A DNA stretch of 61,118 nt from Terriglobia bacterium (GTDB lineage Bacteria; Acidobacteriota; Terriglobia; Bryobacterales; Bryobacteraceae). The stretch is taken from the NCBI GenBank assembly GCA_020073445.1, contig JAIQFE010000036.1, positions 1-61,118 of the forward strand, read 5' to 3'. Positions 1 through 9,366 of this stretch are shown here, piece by piece. The position numbers and the translations under genes were made by a program. The number at the start of each line of letters is the position of its first letter. The stretch's first letter is position 1. A model generated the notes under the pieces. The model was not told the DNA's origin. It was given only the letters and a program-made list of their open reading frames with translations, and searched no databases.

Positions 1-141
1 CCTGGCAAACTGCGGCGACATCTCCTTCAGGATCGGATCCACTAGCCCACGGATCGCTCGCAGCGGATGGTCTTGTGGAATCCGTTCTTCCGGTGCGATG
101 TAACTGAAAACTCCGTCCTGATGTTCATCTTGTCCGCGCAT
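1..141 (-). CDS. Transposase, N-terminal part (runs off the window)
   Basis: Minus-strand reading from ATG at 141 to the window edge gives 47 codons beginning MRGQDEHQDGVFSYIAPEE and continuing with RIPQDHPLRAIR. This is the recognisable start of IS5/IS1182-type DDE transposases (pattern 'MRG..E.Q..MFSY..PE.R.P.DHPLR'). Only the N-terminal, non-catalytic part is inside the window, so intactness cannot be judged. The terminal repeat of the element lies just upstream (142-205). Family assignment is from memory of the N-terminal signature; the subgroup is uncertain. Confidence 0.7.
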   Translation of the reverse strand, partial: MRGQDEHQDGVFSYIAPEERIPQDHPLRAIRGLVDPILKEMSPQFAR

Positions 142-205
142 TACTACAAGACGTTTGCTTCTGCTTAGAGGCTACGCCCCTGCAGAGTTTTTCAGCAAGC
201 TCCTA
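142..205. mobile_element. End of the insertion sequence with terminal repeat
   Basis: Between the transposase start and about position 205 lies a non-coding stretch ending in GAGTTTTTCAGCAAGCTCC followed by TAG. This resembles the terminal inverted repeats of IS5/IS1182-type elements. The other end lies outside the window, so the exact border and target duplication cannot be seen; the CTAG at 203-206 could be part of the target site. Confidence 0.5.
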
Positions 206-271
206 GGCACTCCGGACCTTCAAAACGAAACCTACCTGCGCAAGTTAATCGGCGACCTGCTCAAACACTAG
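203..271 (+). pseudogene. Possible C-terminal remnant of a gene cut by the insertion sequence
   Basis: Directly after the IS end, an open frame of 22 codons (beginning LGTPDLQNETY and ending KLIGDLLKH) reaches a TAG stop at 269-271. Its composition is protein-like and it starts at the IS border, as expected for the tail of an interrupted coding sequence. It is too short to identify, and could also be chance. Confidence 0.3.
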
Positions 272-367
272 TGGAAGGCCGGCTCAAGCCCGGGAGCGGC
301 CTGCCGTCGGTCCGCCGGGTCGCGATGAAGTCGGGTGATGCGCGTTCGGATTCCTGGTCCGGTTCTT

Positions 368-1327
368 CTAGCGAGCGGGAACCACGGCTTCCGCCAGGCA
401 ATAGCCCGCGCGTTGCACCGGTGCCTGCTGCTGGGGCGGAGGTACCGGGATGTACGGCGTTCCGTCACTGCGGGTCAGGAAACGCTTCATCGATTCCTCG
501 CCGCCTATAGGGAGAAGTGCGTGCAGCTCTAAACCAACTTTGGCCAGAAACTCGCGCTCCTTCGTGTCCGGCAAACCGAAGATCCAGGGCTCTCCGGAAG
601 TGAGTCCTCGAAACCTTTCAAACGCTTTCTGGACGGCTTCGGGGAGCTTGCTCAAATCCGCCGTCGCCATAAATTGGATGAGCACCGCGCCCACGAAATC
701 GAAAATGATGGTGCTGCCCGGAGCCTGCGCCGCCACCCAGCGCAGCGTTTCTTCGACCGCCGCTTCGGGAAGATACATCGTGACGCCTTCCCAGATGAAG
801 AACGTCTTTTGGCTGGAGTCGTAACCCGCCGCCGCGAGAACATCGCCGAGTTTGTCGTGGCGGAAGTCGATGGCGACGTACGTCAGGTTCGGTGGCACCT
901 CGATGCCGGCTTCGCGCACGCGCCGCTTCTTGTATTCCTGAGTGGAGGATTGATCCACTTCAAAAACCCGCGCGGCTTTGAGTAGTTCTACAAGTCGATA
1001 CGCGCGGGTATCGAACCCGGCTCCGAGAATTACCAGCTGCGACACGCCGTCGCGGATCGCCTGTTCCAGCCGCTCCTCAATGAAGCGCGTGCGGATGATC
1101 ATCATCACCGCGGCGCTAAAGGCTTCCGTATTCTTGCGAGCTTCCGCGAAATCCCGATCCAGCGCCTGCACCACCGCCTGTTCGGCGATCAGGGCGCGCT
1201 CTTCGGGACCCAGCAGGCGCTCGGCGAGATAATCCGGATTGCGGATGGATACGTCGGGTTCGCGGGCGCCCAAAGCGCGTCCAGCGGCCACGTACAGACA
1301 AGTTTTGGACGGAAGATTTTTATTCAA
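368..1327 (-). CDS. Class I SAM-dependent methyltransferase (COG3315/TIGR00027 type)
   Basis: 319 residues, the usual length for this family of small-molecule O-methyltransferase-like proteins (LCMT-like fold). The early segment RNPDYLAERLLGPEER is typical. The SAM-binding loop is seen as QLVILGAGFDTRAYR, followed by the acidic FEVDQSSTQEYKK, YVAIDFRHD and WEGVTMYL motifs, all in family order. No signal peptide is seen, so it is probably cytoplasmic. The substrate is unknown. It lies about 40 bp downstream of guaB on the same strand and may be read through from it. Confidence 0.85.
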   Translation of the reverse strand: MNKNLPSKTCLYVAAGRALGAREPDVSIRNPDYLAERLLGPEERALIAEQAVVQALDRDFAEARKNTEAFSAAVMMIIRTRFIEERLEQAIRDGVSQLVILGAGFDTRAYRLVELLKAARVFEVDQSSTQEYKKRRVREAGIEVPPNLTYVAIDFRHDKLGDVLAAAGYDSSQKTFFIWEGVTMYLPEAAVEETLRWVAAQAPGSTIIFDFVGAVLIQFMATADLSKLPEAVQKAFERFRGLTSGEPWIFGLPDTKEREFLAKVGLELHALLPIGGEESMKRFLTRSDGTPYIPVPPPQQQAPVQRAGYCLAEAVVPAR

Positions 1328-1365
1328 GAGTCGCGCTGCTCAAAGCGCCACTATTCAAGATGCCA

Positions 1366-2871
<1,506 letters not shown>

Positions 2872-2914
2872 CTACTTCTTCATGGCGGGAAGAATCCAGG
2901 GTTCACCAGGGTTC

Positions 2915-3109
2915 TTATTCCGGATGAAAATGAAGAACACAAGCGATTCTGCAGCCCACAACGACGGCGCCAGGCAGAAAGTCCCACAACTCCGGAAGGC
3001 CGAGAAGAATGATCAACACGGAGGCAACGGCGGCAAGTGCTCCTCCCATGCCGCTGCCCATCGGTATTTTCGAGATGTTGATTTGCGGATTCTGTATCTC
3101 GTCGCTCAT
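2915..3109 (-). CDS. Small single-span membrane protein of unknown function
   Basis: 64 residues starting MSDEIQNPQINISKIPMGSG. A hydrophobic stretch at about residues 24-58 (GALAAVASVLIILLGL, then a second apolar run) suggests one or two membrane passes. An excellent ribosome site, AGGAGGA, lies 5 bases before the ATG, which supports the gene despite its size. It sits 27 bp downstream of the large permease gene on the same strand and may be co-transcribed with it. No family was recognised. Confidence 0.6.
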   Translation of the reverse strand: MSDEIQNPQINISKIPMGSGMGGALAAVASVLIILLGLPELWDFLPGAVVVGCRIACVLHFHPE

Positions 3110-3136
3110 GTTGCGTCCTCCTGGCTTTGCCGTTCT

Positions 3137-5575
3137 TCATTCGCTCCGCAAAGCCACTGCCGAATCGAGCTGTGTGGCGCGGCGGATAGGCCGGTAGGCG
3201 GCTAGCAGCGTTATGAGTAGAAAAAACGCGAGTACAGCGGCGTACATCACCGGTGATCCGGTCGTGAAGGTGTTCGTCAGCGATCGTATCGTCGTGCCCG
3301 CAGCCAGTCCCGAGCCAAGACCGGCGGCCAGCCCTCCGCCAACCCAAAGGCTGGTGGTTCCGAGAACCGTTTTAATGATCGCGCCGCGGCCGGCGCCCAG
3401 TGCGATTCGAATCGCGATCTCGCTGGTGCGCTGCGACACTAGGTAAGTAATCACGGTATACATGCCGCTGGCGGCCATCGCCAGCGCCAGGAGCGCGAAT
3501 GCACCGGTCAACGATACCTGGAATCGCGGCTGCGCGACTGAACTCGAGAAAACCTGGTCCATGGTCCGGATGTTGAACACCGCCTGCTCGCGGTAAGAGG
3601 AGTAAATAGCTTGTTTCACGCTGTCGACGAGTTGCGCCTGAGGCAAGGAGGAACGCACCGCCAGATAGGTGGTCGGCAGAGAAACCTGCCGGTAGGACCA
3701 GTAGGTTTCAGGAACTGGCGCAGGATCCAGATTGCGCATCCGCACATCCCCGACCACGCCGATGATCGTGGCGGTCGGGTGTTCTGCGTCAAGGCCTGGC
3801 TCCTCCTGCATGCCGACCGGGTTCTCAACGCCCGCGCGACGGGCGAATTCCTGATTCACGATGACTACCGGCTCTCGGCCGGCCGCATCGTCATCGCGAA
3901 AGGTCCGTCCGGCGATCAATGGAATGCCCAGAGTGCGAAAGTAATCCGGGCTGACCATGTTCCCCAACGCCGGATACCCCAGAGGATCACCCGCTACCGG
4001 CACTCCCACAATGCGGGTGGGTCCACCTCGCTGGGGCAGCAGCGGTGGAGCGGTAGAGATGGCAGCGGCCTCAACTCCGGGGATCGCCTGAACTCTTTCC
4101 AGGTACTCCTCAAACGCGCGCGCGCTTCTCTCCCAGGGTTTCGCCGATGGGGGCAGTGTCTCGATCCGTTGCGGTGGCAGCACGAGTTGCATGAGCGTCA
4201 CGTCTGACCCATCGAAGCCAGCCGGAGTCACCAGAAGGTTCATCAGGTTCTGTCCAATGAGTCCGGCTCCGCACAGCAGGAAAACCGATAATGCCGCTTC
4301 GAGCGCGAGCATTCCGTGACGCCACCGGTTCCCCTGGCCGATGGCGCGCGAACCGAGCGACGGCCCCAGGACGTACATGCTCCCCTTGATGGCGGGAATG
4401 ATCGCGAACAGGAGCGCCGCAAATGCCGAGAGCCCAAGCGTGAATGTAATCACCCGGGCGTCCACGCGCGCGGATTCGAAAATCGGGCTGCGCGCCGGCA
4501 GCATCCGGACCAGGAGGCGGACAATCCATACGGAAAGAAGCAGGCCGAGCGCCCCGCCGCAGATCGCCAGGACCAAGCCCTCCGTGAGGAATTGCCGGAT
4601 CAGGCGAGGGCGCGTCGCTCCGAGCGCCGCGCGGATCGCGACTTCCCGTCCGCGGCGCAACCCGCGCGCGACCAGAAGTTGAGCCGTATTTGCGCAGGCG
4701 ATCAAAAGCAATACGCAGACACCGCCTGATAGCAACCACAGCAGAGGCCGCTGTGCGCCTACAATCGCCTCCCGCAGCGGCTGGGTCACGAATGAAACGC
4801 TTATGGCTTTGCCATCTAGACGGCGAAAGTCTGCCGGATTCTCTACTACGAGCGCGTGTGCAATGTTTCGGAGCTCTGCTTCCACTTGTTGGGATGTGCC
4901 GCCATCCCGCAGCCGTGCGAGCACCCGCACTGTAGGTCCGCCTCCGTATCCGCTGGGCCGAACCGAGTACACCCGTTCGAGCGAGAAAGCTACGTAGATC
5001 CCGATCGGTTCCTGAACGTTTAGAGTCGGGTAGTCGAAATGGAATCCTGGCGGAAGTACGCCCACGATCCGAGAAGGTTTGCCATCCAGCCGCAGCGTAC
5101 GCCCGATGACGCCAGGATCGGCGCCCATTCGCGACCGCCAGAAACCGTCGGTTAACAGGACCACGGGATCGGCGCCAGGCAAGTTATCTTCCTCGGAAAA
5201 CGTCCGGCCCTTGGACGGGCTTACCCCCAAAAGCGGGAAGAAAGAAGCCGTGACGCGCCCGGCCAGAACACGCAGCGGCTCGTCTGTCCCGGTAAGCTGC
5301 ATGTCCTGGAGTTGAAGAAACGCCGGCTGTTCGAGCTCCCGGCTGCGCTTGCGGATTTCTACAAACTCGCCGACGCTGGGGCTCCAGCCGGAGTCCTCTC
5401 GTACCACGATCAACCGCTCCGCGTGACGATACGGCAGCGGGTCGAGGAAGGTGGCCTTGAGCAGCGTGAAGATCGCCGAGTTTCCGCCGATCCCCAAAGC
5501 GAGTACCAATACAATCAGGGCGGAGACGTCGGCTTCGCGCCACAGCAGACGCCATGCTAACGGCAGGTCTTTCAT
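3137..5575 (-). CDS. MacB/FtsX-like duplicated permease (ADOP family)
   Basis: 812-residue inner-membrane protein with the layout of 'acidobacterial duplicated orphan permeases'. It has an N-terminal membrane helix (about 18-40), a MacB-type periplasmic domain (SGWSPSVGEFVEIRKRS, GRTFSEEDNLPGADPVVLL), a three-helix FtsX segment (about 275-420), a second periplasmic domain (GYPALGNMVSPDYFRTLGI, then IAGRTFRDDD) and a final FtsX segment with SEIAIRIALGAGRG. No ABC ATPase is adjacent, as is usual for this family. It follows the slipin gene by 9 bp, so it probably belongs to the GntR-slipin operon. The transported substrate is unknown. Confidence 0.88.
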   Translation of the reverse strand: MKDLPLAWRLLWREADVSALIVLVLALGIGGNSAIFTLLKATFLDPLPYRHAERLIVVREDSGWSPSVGEFVEIRKRSRELEQPAFLQLQDMQLTGTDEPLRVLAGRVTASFFPLLGVSPSKGRTFSEEDNLPGADPVVLLTDGFWRSRMGADPGVIGRTLRLDGKPSRIVGVLPPGFHFDYPTLNVQEPIGIYVAFSLERVYSVRPSGYGGGPTVRVLARLRDGGTSQQVEAELRNIAHALVVENPADFRRLDGKAISVSFVTQPLREAIVGAQRPLLWLLSGGVCVLLLIACANTAQLLVARGLRRGREVAIRAALGATRPRLIRQFLTEGLVLAICGGALGLLLSVWIVRLLVRMLPARSPIFESARVDARVITFTLGLSAFAALLFAIIPAIKGSMYVLGPSLGSRAIGQGNRWRHGMLALEAALSVFLLCGAGLIGQNLMNLLVTPAGFDGSDVTLMQLVLPPQRIETLPPSAKPWERSARAFEEYLERVQAIPGVEAAAISTAPPLLPQRGGPTRIVGVPVAGDPLGYPALGNMVSPDYFRTLGIPLIAGRTFRDDDAAGREPVVIVNQEFARRAGVENPVGMQEEPGLDAEHPTATIIGVVGDVRMRNLDPAPVPETYWSYRQVSLPTTYLAVRSSLPQAQLVDSVKQAIYSSYREQAVFNIRTMDQVFSSSVAQPRFQVSLTGAFALLALAMAASGMYTVITYLVSQRTSEIAIRIALGAGRGAIIKTVLGTTSLWVGGGLAAGLGSGLAAGTTIRSLTNTFTTGSPVMYAAVLAFFLLITLLAAYRPIRRATQLDSAVALRSE

Positions 5576-5584
5576 GGTGTTTCC

Positions 5585-6454
5585 CTATTGGTTTTTTGCG
5601 AGCGTCGAGGTGGCCAGCATGCCGCCCAGGCCCATGGTTTCGACCGCCGAAGAAGGCACGATCACCATGGCGCCCTTCTCTTTGATCGCTTCATACAGCA
5701 TGTTCATGGCACGCAGATGCAGAGCCACGGGATTATCGCGATAGACCTCTGCCGCTTGGGCAAAGTTGGCGGAAATCTGCGTTTCCGCTTCGCCCAGGAT
5801 GATGCGGGCGTGGCGTTCGCGATCGGCCTGCGCCTCGCGTGACATCGCGTCTTGCAGTGCCTGAGGTATCTGCACGTCGCGGATTTCCACGGACTGCACC
5901 GTAATCCCCCACGGATTCGTTTTTTCATCGAGGATTCGCTGCAGCTCTTTGCCCAGCGTTTCCCGCTCCGATAACATCTGCGCCAGGTTGTGCCGGCCGA
6001 TCGACTCCCGCAGCGCCGTCTGCGCGCTCAGCGTGATGGCGTCCGTATAATTGGATACTTCGAGGATCGATTTCTCCGCGTTCCACACCATCCAGAAGAT
6101 AATCGCGTCCACGTTCACCGGCACCGTGTCGCGGGTCAGAGTCGATTCCGCTGAGACGTTGCTGACCCGGATCCGCTGGTCCACATAAGGGCTCAGCGTA
6201 TCAACCACCGGAATCAGCCAGAAGACACCGGGACCCTGCAGATGTCTGAATTTGCCGAAGCGCAGGACCGCTACTTTCTCCCATTGACGAACGATCTTGA
6301 TCGAAAATAGGAAATAGAGTCCGATCAGGACGCCGGCGATCGCCGGGATCGGATTGTGTATTGCCGCCGCGGTGACCACGCCCGCCACCAAAAAAACCGC
6401 GAACAGAGCTCTGCCCGGACCGCTCTGCTGTCCCATCAAAGGTGCGTAGTTCAT
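5585..6454 (-). CDS. Slipin / stomatin-like SPFH-domain membrane protein
   Basis: 289 residues. Two hydrophobic segments near the N-terminus (about 12-50) are followed by an SPFH domain. Typical segments are QWEKVAVLRFGKF, GPGVFWLIPVVDTL and DTVPVNVDAIIFWMV, then the coiled region ISREAQADRERHARII-like. Such proteins organise membrane microdomains or chaperone proteases; the partner here is unknown, and no NfeD gene is adjacent. The start ATG overlaps the stop of the GntR regulator by 4 bp, so translation is probably coupled. Confidence 0.87.
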   Translation of the reverse strand: MNYAPLMGQQSGPGRALFAVFLVAGVVTAAAIHNPIPAIAGVLIGLYFLFSIKIVRQWEKVAVLRFGKFRHLQGPGVFWLIPVVDTLSPYVDQRIRVSNVSAESTLTRDTVPVNVDAIIFWMVWNAEKSILEVSNYTDAITLSAQTALRESIGRHNLAQMLSERETLGKELQRILDEKTNPWGITVQSVEIRDVQIPQALQDAMSREAQADRERHARIILGEAETQISANFAQAAEVYRDNPVALHLRAMNMLYEAIKEKGAMVIVPSSAVETMGLGGMLATSTLAKNQ

Positions 6455-6858
6455 TTGGTCCTCTTTTCCGGTTCCGGCAGCCGTTCCCGTAACCTGTCCA
6501 ACAATTCCTTCACCGTAAATCCACCTGCGCCCGCGCGGGCCACGAACTCGCTCACCAGTTGCGTCAGTTGCCGATCATGCTCCGCATCGTCCTTGGTGAC
6601 CTTGCGGTCCGAGATGAACGTGCCGGTGCCCTGCAGCGTATCCAGGACGCCGCGGATTTCAAGCTCCCGGTACGCCCGGAGCACCGTGTTGGGATTAATC
6701 GCCAGATCCACCGCCACTTGGCGGACGGTGGGGATCTGCTCGCCGCTGGCCAGGTTCCCGGATGCGATTCCAGCCTGCACCTGGTCGATGAGCTGGCGGT
6801 AAACCGGCACGCCGCTGCGCGGATCCAGCTTGAACAGAAAAGGTTCCGCCCTAGTCAT
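6451..6858 (-). CDS. GntR-family transcriptional regulator, YtrA subfamily
   Basis: 135 residues. The winged-helix DNA-binding domain occupies about residues 10-80 (SGVPVYRQLIDQVQAGI, EQIPTVRQVAVDLAINPNT, GVLDTLQGTGTFI) and is followed by only a short helical tail, which defines the YtrA subgroup rather than ligand-binding FadR/HutC types. YtrA regulators usually repress their own operon of transport genes. Here it leads slipin and the ADOP permease, and its promoter carries a matching dyad. The message would be nearly leaderless. Confidence 0.88.
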   Translation of the reverse strand: MTRAEPFLFKLDPRSGVPVYRQLIDQVQAGIASGNLASGEQIPTVRQVAVDLAINPNTVLRAYRELEIRGVLDTLQGTGTFISDRKVTKDDAEHDRQLTQLVSEFVARAGAGGFTVKELLDRLRERLPEPEKRTK

Positions 6859-6864
6859 CTGTAA

Positions 6865-6897
6865 ATCTAGTGTACTAGTGTACTAATACATTGTCAA
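6865..6897 (-). promoter_or_regulatory. Sigma-70 promoter with YtrA-like operator before the GntR gene
   Basis: On the minus strand TTGACA (6897-6892), a 17-base spacer and TACACT (6874-6869) form a near-consensus promoter. The spacer and -10 consist of the repeated dyad sequence TGTATTAGTACACTAGTACAC, written here in two parts as TGTATTAGTACAC and TAGTACACTAG, which resembles operators of YtrA-type GntR repressors. Only 10 bases separate the -10 from the ATG at 6858, so the transcript should have a leader of about four bases. Autoregulation is inferred. Confidence 0.7.
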
Positions 6898-6949
6898 GAA
6901 GGAAATCGGGGAATTTCCGAGGGGGTTTGCTAAACTGAAGTTTCCCTAT

Positions 6950-7510
6950 ATGCAGATCCCTGCAACACAACTCCGCCCGGGCATGGTGGTGAAGTTCAAC
7001 AACGACCTCTTCTCGGTCTTCAAGATGGAACACCGCACGCCTGGCAACCTGCGCGGCTTCGTCCAGGTGAAGATGCGCAATTTCAAGTCTGGAACGATGA
7101 TCGAACACCGGTTCTCATCGGAAGACAAAGTAGAGAAAGCCTCGCTCGATGAGCAGGAGATGGAGTACCTGTACGACGACGGCGAGTACTACTATTTCAT
7201 GAACACCGAGACGTTCGAGCAAATGCACCTGGTGAAGGACCTGCTCGGAGACGCGACCGATTATTTGACGCCGAATCTCAAGGTAGCGGTCGAGTTCTAC
7301 GAAGGCAAGCCCATCAGCGTGGAGCTTCCCGCCACCGTGGATCTGACTGTGGCCGAAACCGAGCCGGGCATTAAGGGCGCGTCGGTTTCCAACGTCACCA
7401 AGGCCGCGAAGATGGAAACGGGTCTGGTGGTGCAGGTGCCTCCGTTCATCAACGAAGGCGAGAAGATCCGGGTTTCCACGTCCGACGCGTCTTATCAAGC
7501 ACGCGCGTAA
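6950..7510 (+). CDS. efp: Translation elongation factor P
   Basis: 186 residues in three beta-barrel domains; relieves ribosome stalling at proline runs. The N-terminus MQIPATQLRPGMVV and the C-terminal signature (GLVVQVPPFINEGEKIRV) are standard. The loop that reaches the peptidyl-transferase centre reads RTPGNLRGF, so Asn33 stands where most EF-Ps have the modified Lys/Arg. No modification gene (epmA/epmB, earP) is nearby. A possible -10 (TAAACT, 6931-6936) implies a very short leader. Confidence 0.95.
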   Translation: MQIPATQLRPGMVVKFNNDLFSVFKMEHRTPGNLRGFVQVKMRNFKSGTMIEHRFSSEDKVEKASLDEQEMEYLYDDGEYYYFMNTETFEQMHLVKDLLGDATDYLTPNLKVAVEFYEGKPISVELPATVDLTVAETEPGIKGASVSNVTKAAKMETGLVVQVPPFINEGEKIRVSTSDASYQARA

Positions 7511-7514
7511 AACC

Positions 7515-8666
7515 TCACACTCCGCGAATTGCAACGACGGTGACGTCGTCCATCCTGGAGGCTCCGCTAAACTCAGAGACTGCGTTGACGATTTCGCGCA
7601 CCAGATCGGCCGTCGTGGAAGCACCCGTTTCGCGCAGAACCCGAACCAGGCGATCCTCCCCGAATTCATCGCCGGCCGAGTTCGTGGCTTCGGTCACGCC
7701 GTCCGAATAGAGCAGCAGGGTATCGCCCGGATCGAGCCGCACTTCGTCTTCGGCGCAGTCCCATTCTTCAAACGCCCCGAGCATCGGTGCCGTTGGCTCG
7801 AGCTTGGTCATTTCGCCGTTGGCGCGCAACAGAAGAGGCGCGCAGTGGCCGCAATTGGAGTAGCGCATCCGCCTTGTGCGGTCGTCATAAGAGCCGAAAA
7901 ACAGCGTGGCAAACCGGTCGGATCCGGTGGAAGAATAAAAGTGCTTGTGGACGGCCTCCAGCAACTCGGCCGGCCGGCGTACGCCACTCGCCGCTTGGGT
8001 CCGGAAGCAAGCTTGCAAATTCGCCATCAGCAGCGCCGCGGGAATGCCCTTCCCCGATACATCGGCGAGCACAAAACCCAAGTCCTCGCCCAGGTCGAGG
8101 AAGTCGTAGTAGTCGCCGCCGACTCCTCGTGCGGCCACACACTGTCCGGCGTAATCGATGGTGCGCAGGCGCCGCGCCTCCCGTGGGAAGAGCTTCTGCT
8201 GGACGGTCGCCGCGATTTCCAGCTCCGACTGCCTGCGCCTTTCCGAATCGGCCTGCTTGCGAATCGCCGCCAGCACACGCTCGTTATCCCAAGGCTTCTG
8301 GACAAAATCGCAGGCCCCTCGGCGCATAGCCTCGACCGCCAGGTCGATGCTGCCCCACGCAGTCATCACGATCACGGGTGCGGTATTACCCTGCGATTCC
8401 AATCCCGCGAGCAAGTCCAGGCCTTCTTGACCCGACGTAGTATCGCGCGTGTAGTTCAAGTCGGCCAGGATCAGATCGAATTCGTCCGATCGCGCTTCGC
8501 GCAATAACGCGCGGGGAGAGTCGACGGTCACAGCCTCGTACCCCTGGCCCTTAAGCAGAAGCTGTAAAGCGTGCAGCACGTCGGGCTGATCGTCACAGAT
8601 CAGGACACGATAAGGCCGTGCGGCCGCGGAAACTGCTGTCACCGGAAACTCCAAGGTGGCCGTCAT
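7515..8666 (-). CDS. Response regulator with PP2C-type (SpoIIE/RsbU) phosphatase output
   Basis: 383 residues. The receiver domain (about 18-140) has acidic residues D25/D26, phospho-acceptor D69 (in LILADLNY), the MTAW threonine and the conserved lysine in VQKPWDN. An insertion (TRDTTSGQEG) follows D69. After a short linker (EIAATVQQKLFP) comes a PP2C/SpoIIE domain with the metal motifs GVGGDYYDF, DVSGKGIPA, YSDGVTEA and MDDVTVV. Such proteins typically dephosphorylate anti-sigma-factor antagonists in partner-switching stress pathways. No cognate kinase or anti-sigma pair is seen. It converges on efp with a 4-bp gap. Confidence 0.92.
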   Translation of the reverse strand: MTATLEFPVTAVSAAARPYRVLICDDQPDVLHALQLLLKGQGYEAVTVDSPRALLREARSDEFDLILADLNYTRDTTSGQEGLDLLAGLESQGNTAPVIVMTAWGSIDLAVEAMRRGACDFVQKPWDNERVLAAIRKQADSERRRQSELEIAATVQQKLFPREARRLRTIDYAGQCVAARGVGGDYYDFLDLGEDLGFVLADVSGKGIPAALLMANLQACFRTQAASGVRRPAELLEAVHKHFYSSTGSDRFATLFFGSYDDRTRRMRYSNCGHCAPLLLRANGEMTKLEPTAPMLGAFEEWDCAEDEVRLDPGDTLLLYSDGVTEATNSAGDEFGEDRLVRVLRETGASTTADLVREIVNAVSEFSGASRMDDVTVVAIRGV

Positions 8667-8780
8667 AATCTACTGACGAAACTAAGGCAGGTTTCGTGCC
8701 GTGAAGAAGTCGTGTGGATTCAGCGGGTATGGCCGAAGGGGAGTGTTCGGCTATGGGACCTGGTGCGCGTGAGTGGGACG

Positions 8781-9350
8781 CTATTCGGTTGCCCGGACTT
8801 CGGCGAGGCGTTGGCGCAGAGGCTCAGAAAGACTCTTCTCGATTTCCGGCGTGATCAGTCCGACTCCATCGAGGTCTTGAATGTGAACCTTGTCTTTCAG
8901 CCGGAAGCTGGTGAGCTTCATGCGGACCAGGTCGGCGACCGGGGCGATGAGAATGCCTTCTTTGGTGCGCACGGGTTCGGACGCCGGCACCGGCTCAAGA
9001 TACTCGGTTCTTACTTTTTCATTTACGAAGACAAGACGAACAGCCGACCGAGCTTGTGGTTTTTCCTTGTCTACCAACATGTCAATGCCCGCGACATGCC
9101 TAAATCGGAACTCTGCCATCTCCGCAGCAGCCTTGATACGGGGTAAATCTGACCGATCCAAAGCAGCGTCTACATCGTTTGTAAGTCGGGCCCTGAGGGG
9201 ATCCTTCTCAAACACGTGAATGAACACTGCCAAGCCACCAATGATGCGGTATGGAATACCGACGGCCGTGAGCGTAGCGTGGAAACGCCGCATCTTCTCC
9301 AGGAGCTGCTCCACATGAATATCGTAGGCGGCAGCGGTCAACATTCTCAC
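8781..9350 (-). CDS. Nucleotidyltransferase-like protein
   Basis: 189 residues. The segment YRIIGGLAVFIH followed by RLTNDVDAAL matches the GG...G and D-x-D motifs of nucleotidyltransferase-fold proteins of the AbiEii/MNT-like group. DLVRMKLTSFRLKDKVHIQDL is the conserved C-terminal helix region of such proteins. There is no obvious antitoxin partner beside it. It lies 16 bp after xerC on the same strand and may be the last gene of that operon. Toxin function is not shown. Confidence 0.6.
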   Translation of the reverse strand: MRMLTAAAYDIHVEQLLEKMRRFHATLTAVGIPYRIIGGLAVFIHVFEKDPLRARLTNDVDAALDRSDLPRIKAAAEMAEFRFRHVAGIDMLVDKEKPQARSAVRLVFVNEKVRTEYLEPVPASEPVRTKEGILIAPVADLVRMKLTSFRLKDKVHIQDLDGVGLITPEIEKSLSEPLRQRLAEVRATE

Positions 9351-9366
9351 CTCGGTTGTAGCGCCT

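Noticed and set aside
8781-9350. Nucleotidyltransferase-like gene as an AbiE-type toxin-antitoxin pair
   Set aside because: No adjacent AbiEi-like or other small antitoxin gene; it follows xerC instead.
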